Shown: positions 26,476 to 35,692 of the stretch, piece after piece
How positions within the stretch are numbered: the stretch's first letter is position 1
Layout of the letters: the number at the start of each line of letters is the position of its first letter
NCBI GenBank assembly: GCA_002314855.1
Contig: DCHQ01000046.1
Span: forward strand, 15,907-69,618
Reading direction: 5' to 3'
Origin: Lachnospiraceae bacterium UBA1748
GTDB lineage: Bacteria > Bacillota > Clostridia > Lachnospirales > Lachnospiraceae
Length of the DNA stretch: 53,712 nucleotides
Translations under genes and position numbers: made by a program
Notes under the pieces: model-generated
Told to the model about the DNA's origin: nothing
Databases searched by the model: none
The model's input: only the letters and a program-made list of their open reading frames with translations

Positions 26476-27615
26476 CTAATTATTGAACTGTCCAACACTA
26501 TTGTTTAGTATTTGTGAGCTGTATAAGAACAGTACATCCCTGCCTTCGAAATCCACAAATCTTCCTATCATGGCCGGACTAATATATCTTATATCTACTA
26601 AAGTCACCTTGCTATATCCGCCAGCTAAAAGAGGGGCAATACTGCTGCCAAAAGAATCCCTGAATACAATGAGCTCTCTATCCTCCGTAGCATTTGGATT
26701 CTCTATGGTAATAAGAGCTCTTGAACCAGTTAGAAACATTTGATATGGATCCTCGCCGCTTCCTTTAACTTTGTCATATACATCTATCTTTTCAGGAGCA
26801 CCTGTATCATAACAATAAGCCTTTAAATCATCCACATAATGACCCGTCATATACATAATACTGTCCTTCTTTACAGGAAGTGCAAGCTGACTGTAGTACA
26901 CACCTTCAAAGGAATCGGTTAACAGAGTCTCGCATAAAATAGTATTATCCGTATTCTCAGCAAATCCTTTACCTGTCATGGTGTATAGTAGTAAATCTGT
27001 TACACCAAGGAGTGTCTCCTGCTTCCAGTGTGTATCGGTATAATAATAATTCTTAATACCAAGTTGATCTCGTAAATCAACAAATGTCATTTTATCCCTA
27101 GTCGAATCCCTGAATTTGTCAATAAACTCATCATAGTCATAGGTAATATATCCAGCCTTACCTGACAGGTAGTAATTCTTATCAGGAATAATAGCAAAGT
27201 AAACACTGGAATCAGCCAAATAATTGTCCGTAATATAATTAATTCTGTTAAGCGACCATTCCACGCTGTCTTCATTAATATTGTATTCCAGCTTAGTGAT
27301 GTAATCATCCGTCAGACATAAGTTATTATTCTCTTTCTTTCCAAGAAGATAAGTACTGCCTACTGCATTAATCTGTCTAAAGCTTTCCCTCATTGGAAAC
27401 TGATCCTGAAAATAGGTCTCAAATTCATTCATTACGCTGGTCTTGCCAGGTGGCGCAAATATTCCACTAAGACTTACTTCCGGAAACTTTGCTAAACCTC
27501 GTCTTTCACTATAAGACCAATCCTTGTCTTCATCTATTAATGAAAATAATGACAGTCCAAATATTATTAAGGCGGCGACTACAATATTCACGATATTTCT
27601 TGCTTTATCACTCAT
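26476..27615 (-). CDS. DHHW/AlgX-AlgJ-like acetylation partner protein
   Basis: 379 residues. Single N-terminal membrane helix (residues 9-28), then an extracytoplasmic domain. DTHW (about 193) and FRDSFGSS (about 318) are the conserved Asp-His and Ser-containing motifs of the AlgX/AlgJ/DHHW family, which complete O-acetyl transfer to polysaccharides. It directly follows the MBOAT gene with a 9-base gap and has a strong AGGAGG site. The pair would carry acetyl groups across the membrane and attach them to a surface glycan. Confidence 0.8.
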   Translation of the reverse strand: MSDKARNIVNIVVAALIIFGLSLFSLIDEDKDWSYSERRGLAKFPEVSLSGIFAPPGKTSVMNEFETYFQDQFPMRESFRQINAVGSTYLLGKKENNNLCLTDDYITKLEYNINEDSVEWSLNRINYITDNYLADSSVYFAIIPDKNYYLSGKAGYITYDYDEFIDKFRDSTRDKMTFVDLRDQLGIKNYYYTDTHWKQETLLGVTDLLLYTMTGKGFAENTDNTILCETLLTDSFEGVYYSQLALPVKKDSIMYMTGHYVDDLKAYCYDTGAPEKIDVYDKVKGSGEDPYQMFLTGSRALITIENPNATEDRELIVFRDSFGSSIAPLLAGGYSKVTLVDIRYISPAMIGRFVDFEGRDVLFLYSSQILNNSVGQFNN

Positions 27616-27624
27616 ATCCGCCTC

Positions 27625-29025
27625 CTAAAATCTAAAATACAGGAATGGATTGAATGATCCATTTACCAGAAAACCTGTGCATATTATTAATAAAAGCCCA
27701 ATGAATATTGGTTCAAGTATATTGATGTATTTGGAAGTAGACTTATTCTCGCAAAGCTTCTTTATACCTAATGCTGGAAGTCCTGCTGCGCCTATTATGG
27801 CTATTAGTAATACTGTTCCATAATTAATCAGCATAAATACGCTTTCCATAGTCCATACTGGCACATTACCAAATCCAAACATCATAGTTATATTACTAAG
27901 AGAATCATGTATATCCTCTCCATCAAATATTACAAAGCTTATTATTACCAGTGATATAAGATATAAATGTCCTATTACTTTAGTCTTTTTAAGCTGTTCT
28001 AATAAAACCAGCTTTTCAAGCATAAGAAGTACGACGAAATATAGTCCCCATATAACAAAATTCCAGCTGGCTCCATGCCAAAGACCTGTAGCCATCCATA
28101 CCACAAATATGTTGAATATCCATCTTATCTTAGTAACTCTGTTTCCTCCAAGCGGGATATATAAATAGTCCCTAAACCACTGACCCAGTGTCATATGCCA
28201 TCTGCGCCAAAACTCTGTTACCGATTCTGATACATAAGGATAGTCGAAGTTTTCTGGGAAATTAAAACCAAAAAGGCTTCCAAGTCCTATGGCCATATCA
28301 CTATATCCTGAGAAATCGAAGTATATCTGAAGTGAGGCGGCTATTGCATAAAGCCACACATATATAACAGAAGGAGCCTCGGTTACTTTGTATGCCTCTA
28401 CTAATAAGCCAAGTGTATTGGCAATAAGTACCTTTTTACCTAGTCCTATGGAAAATCTTCTAATACCACATGAGATTTTATTAAGAGAATGATTTCTTGA
28501 TGTAAGTGAAAGCTCTATATCCTTGTACCTGACAATAGGTCCAGCGATAAGCTGAGGAAACATCACGATATAAGCGGCAAGATTTATAATATTCTTTTGC
28601 GCCTTAACATCTCCTCTATATACATCTATGACATAACTCATCATTTGAAATGTATAAAAGCTGATACCGATAGGAAGTGCCATATGAAGTAATGGTATAT
28701 CCTTACCCAGTACACCATTTACTGTGGAAATGAAGAAATCTGTATATTTATAATAACCAAGTATTCCAAGACTAATCACAACAAGAAAAGCCACCAAAAT
28801 ATTTTTGGCAGCCTTACTCTTAGTAGTTTCCATTAGTAATCCAAGACCATAGCCTATTAATATTGTAGATATTATTAGTGGCAAAAACTTAGGTTCGCCC
28901 CAGCCATAAAACACAAGACTACTTATCAGTATCACTGTGTTCTTAAGCTTACTTGGCGATAATAAGTACAATATTATTACTATAGGTAAAAAATAATATA
29001 AAAAAGTAATACTTGAAAAAAGCAT
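27625..29025 (-). CDS. MBOAT family O-acyltransferase (AlgI/DltB-like)
   Basis: 466 residues with about ten hydrophobic helices. Family motifs: RRWHMTLGQWFRDYLYIPLGG (near 275) and LWHGASWNFVIWG (near 320), the latter bearing the conserved catalytic His of membrane-bound acyltransferases. It moves acyl groups through the membrane for polysaccharide or teichoic acid modification. The lipoprotein gene lies just upstream and the DHHW gene just downstream. No dltA or dltC is present, so alanylation is unlikely; acetylation of an exopolysaccharide or wall glycan is the more likely role. Confidence 0.85.
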   Translation of the reverse strand: MLFSSITFLYYFLPIVIILYLLSPSKLKNTVILISSLVFYGWGEPKFLPLIISTILIGYGLGLLMETTKSKAAKNILVAFLVVISLGILGYYKYTDFFISTVNGVLGKDIPLLHMALPIGISFYTFQMMSYVIDVYRGDVKAQKNIINLAAYIVMFPQLIAGPIVRYKDIELSLTSRNHSLNKISCGIRRFSIGLGKKVLIANTLGLLVEAYKVTEAPSVIYVWLYAIAASLQIYFDFSGYSDMAIGLGSLFGFNFPENFDYPYVSESVTEFWRRWHMTLGQWFRDYLYIPLGGNRVTKIRWIFNIFVVWMATGLWHGASWNFVIWGLYFVVLLMLEKLVLLEQLKKTKVIGHLYLISLVIISFVIFDGEDIHDSLSNITMMFGFGNVPVWTMESVFMLINYGTVLLIAIIGAAGLPALGIKKLCENKSTSKYINILEPIFIGLLLIICTGFLVNGSFNPFLYFRF

Positions 29026-29038
29026 ATTATCCCATTAA

Positions 29039-29689
29039 TTAATAATTCTGATCTACAACTATCTCTGCTCCATTAAGGGCTGATATACCACCCATGAAGT
29101 CATCAACAATCATGCCATCACCATAAGCATATACTACTATGTCACCATATACAGCTATTACGATTTTCTCTGGAATACCGCATACAAACTGGGTATTCAT
29201 GAAACCATCCTTAATCTTGTCAGCTGCGTCAGAAGCAGTCATTCCATTAAGCTTAACAGAAACACCTGTAAAAGTATTGCTGTTCATCATATGAACAAGT
29301 GATGCTACAGATGTGGCACTTCCCTGAACATCAGCTGGTACAAGAAGTGTATTAGTAAGCATATTCTCATCAGTAAGAGCAACCTCTCCTGGAGCTCCAT
29401 CCACGCTGTTTTCTATGCTTCCACCAAAGCAAGGAAACTTGCTATCCTCAGCTAATTCGTTCCATATATTATCTAATACTGTGACAGCAGACATATCCTC
29501 TGTATTAACATCTGTACTAGTGTTCTGCTCATCCTCATTACCACCATCGGTATTTACTTCAACTTCAGTTGATACATTACTGTCGTTGTCATTATTAGTA
29601 TTTTCATTATTATTACAGCCTACCATAATAGCCATTGAACCAGCCATTAATATACCTGCTAACGCCAATTTTTTCATGTTCTTTTTCAT
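29039..29689 (-). CDS. Lipoprotein of the acyltransferase operon
   Basis: 216 residues. Lipobox MVGC near residue 25, then an Asn/Asp/Thr-rich linker to about 68, and a compact C-terminal domain without known motifs. The ribosome site is a perfect GGAGG. It is the first gene of a run that continues with MBOAT and DHHW genes, only 13 bases apart, so it likely helps the acetylation machinery at the outer membrane face. A TATAAT-like -10 lies about 45 bases upstream on the minus strand. Confidence 0.75.
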   Translation of the reverse strand: MKKNMKKLALAGILMAGSMAIMVGCNNNENTNNDNDSNVSTEVEVNTDGGNEDEQNTSTDVNTEDMSAVTVLDNIWNELAEDSKFPCFGGSIENSVDGAPGEVALTDENMLTNTLLVPADVQGSATSVASLVHMMNSNTFTGVSVKLNGMTASDAADKIKDGFMNTQFVCGIPEKIVIAVYGDIVVYAYGDGMIVDDFMGGISALNGAEIVVDQNY

Positions 29690-29917
29690 AATTCAAGCCT
29701 CCTATATTCTTGTAATGTTTATGTTTCTTCTTAATTATAGTATATGATAGTGTTTTTCTCAGTTCTTCGCAAGATACAAAATGAAACGATGATTTGGTAA
29801 AAACAACTATCATAATATACTTATTTGTGACTATTCTAACAATTCTTATTGGACTAATTATTTGATAAAATAATGATAGTTACGGGGTTTTTATTTCATT
29901 TTCATCCGGAGGCATTA

Positions 29918-32239
29918 ATGGGGGCAAAAAGATTAAATATAGGACTTCTTGTCAGTACTATTCATAATAGTTTTGATGAAACTATTATCGAAGGTGTAAT
30001 GCAGGGTGCAAAAGAACTTGATTGCAATCTTATTATAGTACCAGGTCATTATATTAATGCGGATTACAATGACAAAGTCCGTACTAAGAATAAATATCAG
30101 TACAATTCTCTTTTTTCCTATATCAATAATAATAATATCGATGCTCTTATAGTAAGTCTTGGTACAATTGCTAATACTTTATCTGATGATGAGAAAAAAC
30201 AGTTCCTCAGTAATTTCGAAGGTGTTCCTATTACCCTTGTTGCCAGTGATCTTGATGGTTATTCCAGTGTTGGTTTTGACAATACCTCAGGTCTTCGTGA
30301 TGGTATCAATGATTTAATTAAGGTTGGAAACCGTAAACATATATGTATGGTAAGTGGTCCTCTTACTAATATGGATGCCAGAGAGCGTCTTGAAGTATTT
30401 AAGGAAGTACTTCGAGAGAATAATCTAACTCTTACTGATAAGCAAATAGTATATGGTAATTTCTCTAAATACTGTGAAGAACAGGTCGAAGAATTACTTG
30501 CTAATAATCCTGACTGCGACGCCATAGTATTTGCCAATGATTCTATGGCTATCGGTGGATATAATGTATTAAAGAAACATAACATATCAATTGGTGAGGA
30601 TATACTTGTTATGGGCTTTGATGACACTCCTAGCTCAACTACTATGGTTCCTCACTTATCATCCGTTCGTGCTGATGGCGCCTTACTTGGAAAAGAAGCC
30701 ATCATTGAATGTGTCAATAATATTCATTCTAGTAACCAGTTCGATAAGAAGATTAAGACCAGTATAGTAAAGCGTAGCTCAACTGGTTATAATGATAATC
30801 TCATTATAAAAACGCTTTATAACGAAGAGTTTGCGTCTTTATCAAAAACAGACACGCTAGCTGCTGCTGAACTTATTACTGGAGCGTATTTAAGTGAAAG
30901 CATTTACCGCGAAGAATCTATTTACTTTGAAAAATATATGACATCTTTTATATCTGATTTCTTTAATCAGGTATCAAACGGTCAAAAAGCAGAAATACTT
31001 CCATGGATTCGTAAAAACTTGGATTTACTTTTCGATTCCACTCTGGGTAAAAGAATGGATTTTACCAAATGTATGCAATTGATCGATTTAATTCGTTCAC
31101 TAGCTATAAAATGTTATCCAGACAAAGAAAGCTATATTAATGAACTTGTCTTTTTATATTTAACATATGCTTCCAAGCGTGTTGAAGCTAATAATCAAAA
31201 TAAATTTAAAAAAGTTAACATTCAAAACTGGTTATCGAATACAATTTCAAGAGACATGCTGTATTACGATGACGATGAGTCCAAAGGTTATGCTACTGTA
31301 ATAGACAAATTCCTTTACCTTGGCTACAAGGGTGCTATGCTCTATGTTCTGGATTCTCCTTATCTTTTGGATAAAGAACAGAAAATATCTGGATGGAGTA
31401 AACCAGAGACGTTCAAGCTTAAAGGCTTCTCCTTTGAAGCAGATAACGTTAAAGTTTTTGAGGATAATGATCCAGAAATTTATTCATACTTATTATTTAA
31501 TAACCAGTATGTTCCTGATAATAGAAGACATACATTTGTAATGGATTTCATATATAGCTATGATGAGCTTCTTGGTATGATGGTTTCAGAAGTTGAAGAT
31601 TATCTCCTGCTTAAGTACTACGATTCTCTTATTGCTCAGGTATGTTCTTCATGCAAGCACTTATCAACATATAAGGCATATATGGATGTTCAACATCAAT
31701 TAGAGAAAGCTCTCGATGAAATCAAAAATGCTAATAAGGAACTAGCTACTATATCTGTTACAGACGAGCTTACTGGTATATTAAACAGACGTGGTTTCTT
31801 TGAAAATATTAAGAAATTAATTAACAAAGAAGAAAATAAAAATAGGAACTGTGCCATGTTATTCTGTGATATGGACAATCTTAAACTTATTAATGATCAG
31901 TTTGGGCATGACGATGGTGACTTTGCACTTAGGGCTTCTGCGAAGATGCTTAGAAACGCTGTGGGTGAAGATGGCGTCATATCAAGAATTGGCGGTGATG
32001 AGTTTGCTGTTTTCACATTCATCGATAACCAGTCTGATACAGATATTTGTGACAAGATTCATGATGAATGTGATAGATATAATGCATCCAGTGAAAAGAC
32101 TTATTATATTGATATAAGTACTGGCTCAGTATCATTTATTAATGAAGACGGAGTCGACGTTAACAAAAAGCTGGATGAAGCTGATGATATCCTATACCAG
32201 AACAAGAGATATAAGCGAAAAAATATTATAAAAAAATAA
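29918..32239 (+). CDS. Diguanylate cyclase with LacI-type ligand-binding domain
   Basis: 773 residues from the ATG at 29918, five bases after GGAGG. Residues 5-290 look like a periplasmic-binding/LacI sensor fold (NIGLLVSTIHNSFDETIIEGV, DAIVFANDSMAIGGYNVLKKH, MGFDDTPSS), but without a signal peptide or helix-turn-helix, so the sensor is probably cytosolic. A long central region (about 290-600) is unassigned. The GGDEF domain ends the protein: SVTDELTGILNRRGFF and RIGGDEFAVF (near 690). An RxxD inhibitory site is absent at the usual place. It makes c-di-GMP. A terminator separates it from the convergent HD-GYP gene. Confidence 0.85.
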   Translation: MGAKRLNIGLLVSTIHNSFDETIIEGVMQGAKELDCNLIIVPGHYINADYNDKVRTKNKYQYNSLFSYINNNNIDALIVSLGTIANTLSDDEKKQFLSNFEGVPITLVASDLDGYSSVGFDNTSGLRDGINDLIKVGNRKHICMVSGPLTNMDARERLEVFKEVLRENNLTLTDKQIVYGNFSKYCEEQVEELLANNPDCDAIVFANDSMAIGGYNVLKKHNISIGEDILVMGFDDTPSSTTMVPHLSSVRADGALLGKEAIIECVNNIHSSNQFDKKIKTSIVKRSSTGYNDNLIIKTLYNEEFASLSKTDTLAAAELITGAYLSESIYREESIYFEKYMTSFISDFFNQVSNGQKAEILPWIRKNLDLLFDSTLGKRMDFTKCMQLIDLIRSLAIKCYPDKESYINELVFLYLTYASKRVEANNQNKFKKVNIQNWLSNTISRDMLYYDDDESKGYATVIDKFLYLGYKGAMLYVLDSPYLLDKEQKISGWSKPETFKLKGFSFEADNVKVFEDNDPEIYSYLLFNNQYVPDNRRHTFVMDFIYSYDELLGMMVSEVEDYLLLKYYDSLIAQVCSSCKHLSTYKAYMDVQHQLEKALDEIKNANKELATISVTDELTGILNRRGFFENIKKLINKEENKNRNCAMLFCDMDNLKLINDQFGHDDGDFALRASAKMLRNAVGEDGVISRIGGDEFAVFTFIDNQSDTDICDKIHDECDRYNASSEKTYYIDISTGSVSFINEDGVDVNKKLDEADDILYQNKRYKRKNIIKK

Positions 32240-32242
32240 ATT

Positions 32243-32266
32243 AGGGTAGGCGAAAAGCCTACCCTT
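32243..32266. terminator. Bidirectional terminator, GGGTAGGC stem
   Basis: Stem AGGGTAGGC / GCCTACCCT with a GAAAA loop between the convergent DGC and HD-GYP genes. The same stem recurs at 34485-34509. Confidence 0.85.
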
Positions 32267-32280
32267 TAATATTAACTAAA

Positions 32281-34371
32281 TTATAACAAAACCTTCTTTT
32301 CATTTAATACAGGTTTTAAATACAGTTCCTTGGCAATCTCTAGGAGCTCTTTGTCTATCTTACCAGCCTCAGCTTCTTCATCTAATATCTCAAAAGCCAC
32401 GGGAATTGGCTTTGCTTTTTTGTAAGGACGGTCATCAGCAACAAGTGCATCATATATATCCATAATGGTAAGTATTCTGGTTAATGTATCAAGGTCTTTA
32501 GCCTCAAGACCCTTTGGATATCCTTTACCATTTAACACTTCGTGATGGTTGGAAGCCATAGCTCGTACCTTGTCGAATTCTGATCCAAATACAACATGGC
32601 TAAGTATTTTATCAGTATAAGTAACATGGCTTTGTATAGTTGCTCGTTCTGTATCTGATAAAGTACCGGCCTTAATATGTATGCTGTCCGATTCTTCCTG
32701 GGTAAGATATGGAAGTATACTTCCGTCTTCCAGTTCATATTTTTTATCAAGCAATATATCTGCTTCTGCAAAATCCTCTGGCTTTAGTGGCTTGCCACAA
32801 TTATAAAGTCCTAGCTTACCAAGAAAAGCATCTATAATAGAGTATTCTTTATCAACATAATCCTTTGTAAGCTTGCCAAGCAGCATATCACGTTCAAGCA
32901 GTACTTTTATATATGCAAGACGATCGATTATTACTTTTTCATGTTCTCCAAGCTTGGTAGGTTTATCCATTACTTCGATTGGGACGTCCATTTTACCAAC
33001 ATCATGAAGCATAGCAGCCAAATAAAGTTGCTTTCGATCAGACTTACTAAAGTGCATTTTAGTCTTACCAGCTTTATATAGATCATTAATATAATCTAAA
33101 ATCTCAACGCTTCGATTGGCCACGTTTTTAGTATGACTTGCATTATAAGGTGTACGACCATCAATTGCTTCGGCCATTGCATCAGCCATAGAGAAAAGAG
33201 TTTCCTCCATCTCCTTTGCTTTCTGCTTCTGCATTTCTACATACTTCATTATTAAAGAAATTAAGAAAGCAAGAATACAGCCAATAGGAATATATAGTAA
33301 GGTTAATCTATAAGATAATAGTCGGTATACCAAATCCGCCATTAATATATAACCTGCCAAATATATTAATAGAAGGATAAAACTGGTACGAAGTCTTGTG
33401 TTGTATGCAAGCACCGAATATGAAAGTAGTATTATCAAAGTAATAAGAATTGATACTAAAAGAGTGGCTTCATAGGATTGCTTACCTGTTAATATGGCCC
33501 AAATGGTATTAGCATGGAATTCTACTCCATACATTTTCTTTCCACGCATAATAGGAACATTATATGAATCGAGCAAACCTTCTTCATATGCGCCTACAAG
33601 AACTATGGAATCTTTAAAGTAGCTGGCTGGAACTTTTTTAGAAAGAACAGCAGTCATAGAAATACTTTCAAAATCACCAGGATTACCAGTATATGCCAGT
33701 CTAAACTTACGACCTTTATTAAGATCAGCTTTTGGATAAGCCTCAGGATTATTGTTATATGCTAGCTCTGAAATTATATATGAGAAATTTTTATATATAT
33801 TTCCATTGTTAGCAATAACACCATATGCACTACGTACATACCCATCTTTATCGATTATAGCATTAGTAAATCCATGTTCCGAAACGTCATTTAGTGCACT
33901 ATAGGCACCATATTCTGTACAAACTTCTTCTAAAACATAAGTATCATTATTATTGACTGCTTTATGGGAAAACTCTATTTGTGATGCTAAAACTACATTT
34001 CCGGCATTTTTTACTGCCTCTGTGAGTGCTCTGTCACCATCAGAATCATCAGTTCCTGTAAAAACCACATCTATACCAATAATTTGCGGTGCATATTCTG
34101 AATCTTCGTTCAGAATATTAATTAATTCAGCAAATAATTGTCTGTTCCAGTTAGAATATGGACCAAGCTCATCAAGAGTATTTTCATCTATAGCTATTAT
34201 CTTAATATTATTAGGTATACTGGCTGGACGCTGATACATATGATCCTCCAGACCATATTCTACTTCAGTAAATGCATGTAAAATAAGCATTACTAATACA
34301 ACAGTACTAATAAAAATAGACAGTATAATGGTTTTTAATAATTTGCTACCATAGAGCTTTTTTTCTTTCAT
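32281..34371 (-). CDS. CHASE2 sensor-HD-GYP phosphodiesterase
   Basis: 696 residues from the ATG at 34371, four bases after AGGAAAAG. One helix (12-32), an extracytoplasmic CHASE2 domain (IAIDENTLDELGPYSNW...IIGIDVVF; VLVGAYEEG; MYGVEFHANTIWAIL), three further helices (about 305-380), and an HD-GYP output domain with HDVGK (about 457) and HHEVLNGKGYPKGL (about 608). It probably degrades c-di-GMP in response to an external signal. It is convergent with the diguanylate cyclase, so the two genes form an opposing signalling pair. Confidence 0.9.
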   Translation of the reverse strand: MKEKKLYGSKLLKTIILSIFISTVVLVMLILHAFTEVEYGLEDHMYQRPASIPNNIKIIAIDENTLDELGPYSNWNRQLFAELINILNEDSEYAPQIIGIDVVFTGTDDSDGDRALTEAVKNAGNVVLASQIEFSHKAVNNNDTYVLEEVCTEYGAYSALNDVSEHGFTNAIIDKDGYVRSAYGVIANNGNIYKNFSYIISELAYNNNPEAYPKADLNKGRKFRLAYTGNPGDFESISMTAVLSKKVPASYFKDSIVLVGAYEEGLLDSYNVPIMRGKKMYGVEFHANTIWAILTGKQSYEATLLVSILITLIILLSYSVLAYNTRLRTSFILLLIYLAGYILMADLVYRLLSYRLTLLYIPIGCILAFLISLIMKYVEMQKQKAKEMEETLFSMADAMAEAIDGRTPYNASHTKNVANRSVEILDYINDLYKAGKTKMHFSKSDRKQLYLAAMLHDVGKMDVPIEVMDKPTKLGEHEKVIIDRLAYIKVLLERDMLLGKLTKDYVDKEYSIIDAFLGKLGLYNCGKPLKPEDFAEADILLDKKYELEDGSILPYLTQEESDSIHIKAGTLSDTERATIQSHVTYTDKILSHVVFGSEFDKVRAMASNHHEVLNGKGYPKGLEAKDLDTLTRILTIMDIYDALVADDRPYKKAKPIPVAFEILDEEAEAGKIDKELLEIAKELYLKPVLNEKKVLL

Positions 34372-34463
34372 CAAACTTTTCCTATATCATTAAAAAAGTA
34401 AATTACGAATAAAAGAATAATATATTTTAAATTTCTTGTAAACATAAGTAGTTGTTTCTATCG

Positions 34464-34479
34464 TGCGCCGCTAGGCGCA
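34464..34479. other. GC-rich hairpin next to a terminator
   Basis: TGCGCC-GCTA-GGCGCA, a perfect stem in otherwise very AT-rich DNA, followed by an A-run. It lies eight bases from the GGGTAGGCG terminator. It may be a second terminator for either strand, or a protein-binding site. Confidence 0.5.
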
Positions 34480-34484
34480 AAAAA

Positions 34485-34511
34485 AAGGGTAGGCGACACG
34501 CCTACCCTTTA
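34485..34511. terminator. Terminator, GGGTAGGC stem (second copy)
   Basis: Stem AAGGGTAGGCG / CGCCTACCCTT with an ACA loop between the GH43 gene stop and the HD-GYP start. Shares its stem with the hairpin at 32243. Confidence 0.85.
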
Positions 34512-34521
34512 AAAAACTTAA

Positions 34522-35514
34522 TTATTTATCTAAGTGATCATATGGATGGATTGTAATAATCTTTCCATTCTCATCGTACTTAAGCTCTGTATACTTAACA
34601 TTACGTCTATGGTTAACACCATTAGAAATCTCACAGTCATGATAGAAGAGATACCACTTACCATGATACTCTACGATTGAATGATGTGTTGTCCATCCAA
34701 GTACTGGCTCAAGGATACGTCCCTGATATGTGAATGGTCCGTCTGGAGTATCAGCTGTAGCATATACGATGTAGTGAGTTGTACCTGTTGAGTATGATAA
34801 GTAGTACTTACCGTTGTACTTATGCATCCAAGGTCCCTCGAAGTAACGTCTCTCTTCATCTGTAGCCTGAAGTGGCTTACCATTCTCATCTAAGATTACA
34901 AGATGCTTTGGCTCTGTCTTGAATGAAACCATATCATCGTTAAGCTCTGCAAACATAGGTCCTACAGCATCACGATTCTTGTCATAGTTACCATCAAGCT
35001 CACCACCCTGAGGATCGAATGAACCTGAGTTCCACTTCTCAAGCTGTCCACCCCAAAGTCCGCCATAATAGCAGTATGCTCTATCATCATCATCTACTAA
35101 TACAGCTGGGTCAATTGAATAGCTTCCTTCAATATAGTTAGGCTCTGCCTTGAAAGGTCCTTCTGGCTTGTCGCTGATAGCAACACCAAGACGGAAGATA
35201 CCGTCCTTATCTCTTGCTGGGAAGTATAAGTAATACTTACCATTCTTATAAGCTACATCTGGAGCCCACATCTGCTTGCTAACCCATGGAACGTCCTTCA
35301 TGTGAAGGGCTTCACCATTGTCTACACATTCAGCATCAAGATTATCCATAGAAAGGATGTGATAATCCTCCATCTGATATTCATCGCCGTCATCATTGTC
35401 CTCGCCATCATGCTCAAGGTCATGAGATGGATAAATGTAAATCTTGTCATTAAATACATGTGCAGATGGATCTGCTGTAAAGATATGTCTTACTAATGGT
35501 TCTCTCTGTTTCAT
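34522..35514 (-). CDS. Glycoside hydrolase family 43 protein
   Basis: 330 residues, no signal peptide, so intracellular. The five-bladed GH43 residues appear in order: catalytic Asp in TADPSAHVF (near 14), the transition-state Asp in SIDPAVLVDD (near 133) and the acid Glu in RYFEGPWMHK (near 227). Family members cleave beta-xylosides or alpha-arabinofuranosides, so it likely processes imported plant xylo- or arabino-oligosaccharides. It is a single gene ending at the GGGTAGGC terminator. The exact subfamily and substrate cannot be read. Confidence 0.9.
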   Translation of the reverse strand: MKQREPLVRHIFTADPSAHVFNDKIYIYPSHDLEHDGEDNDDGDEYQMEDYHILSMDNLDAECVDNGEALHMKDVPWVSKQMWAPDVAYKNGKYYLYFPARDKDGIFRLGVAISDKPEGPFKAEPNYIEGSYSIDPAVLVDDDDRAYCYYGGLWGGQLEKWNSGSFDPQGGELDGNYDKNRDAVGPMFAELNDDMVSFKTEPKHLVILDENGKPLQATDEERRYFEGPWMHKYNGKYYLSYSTGTTHYIVYATADTPDGPFTYQGRILEPVLGWTTHHSIVEYHGKWYLFYHDCEISNGVNHRRNVKYTELKYDENGKIITIHPYDHLDK

Positions 35515-35614
35515 AAACGTAACCGCCTTTCTTTTGCTATATTCTTCATACCTTCATCGGCATATTGTAGTATTCAATAATCAATTATTAAATACTCTTT
35601 GTATTATTTTAACA

Positions 35615-35653
35615 AAAAAATAGCAATAATGGTAATTAATTATTGCTATTTTT
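35615..35653. terminator. Intrinsic terminator (antiporter gene)
   Basis: AAAAATAGCAATAAT / ATTATTGCTATTTTT, 40 bases beyond the stop of the minus-strand antiporter gene. Confidence 0.85.
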
Positions 35654-35692
35654 CAAAATATTTATTATCAATTTTTACAATTATTGCTATTC

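Noticed and set aside
26436..26498. Overlap of the alcohol dehydrogenase and DHHW genes
   Set aside because: Disappears with the start at 26435, which has a proper ribosome site.
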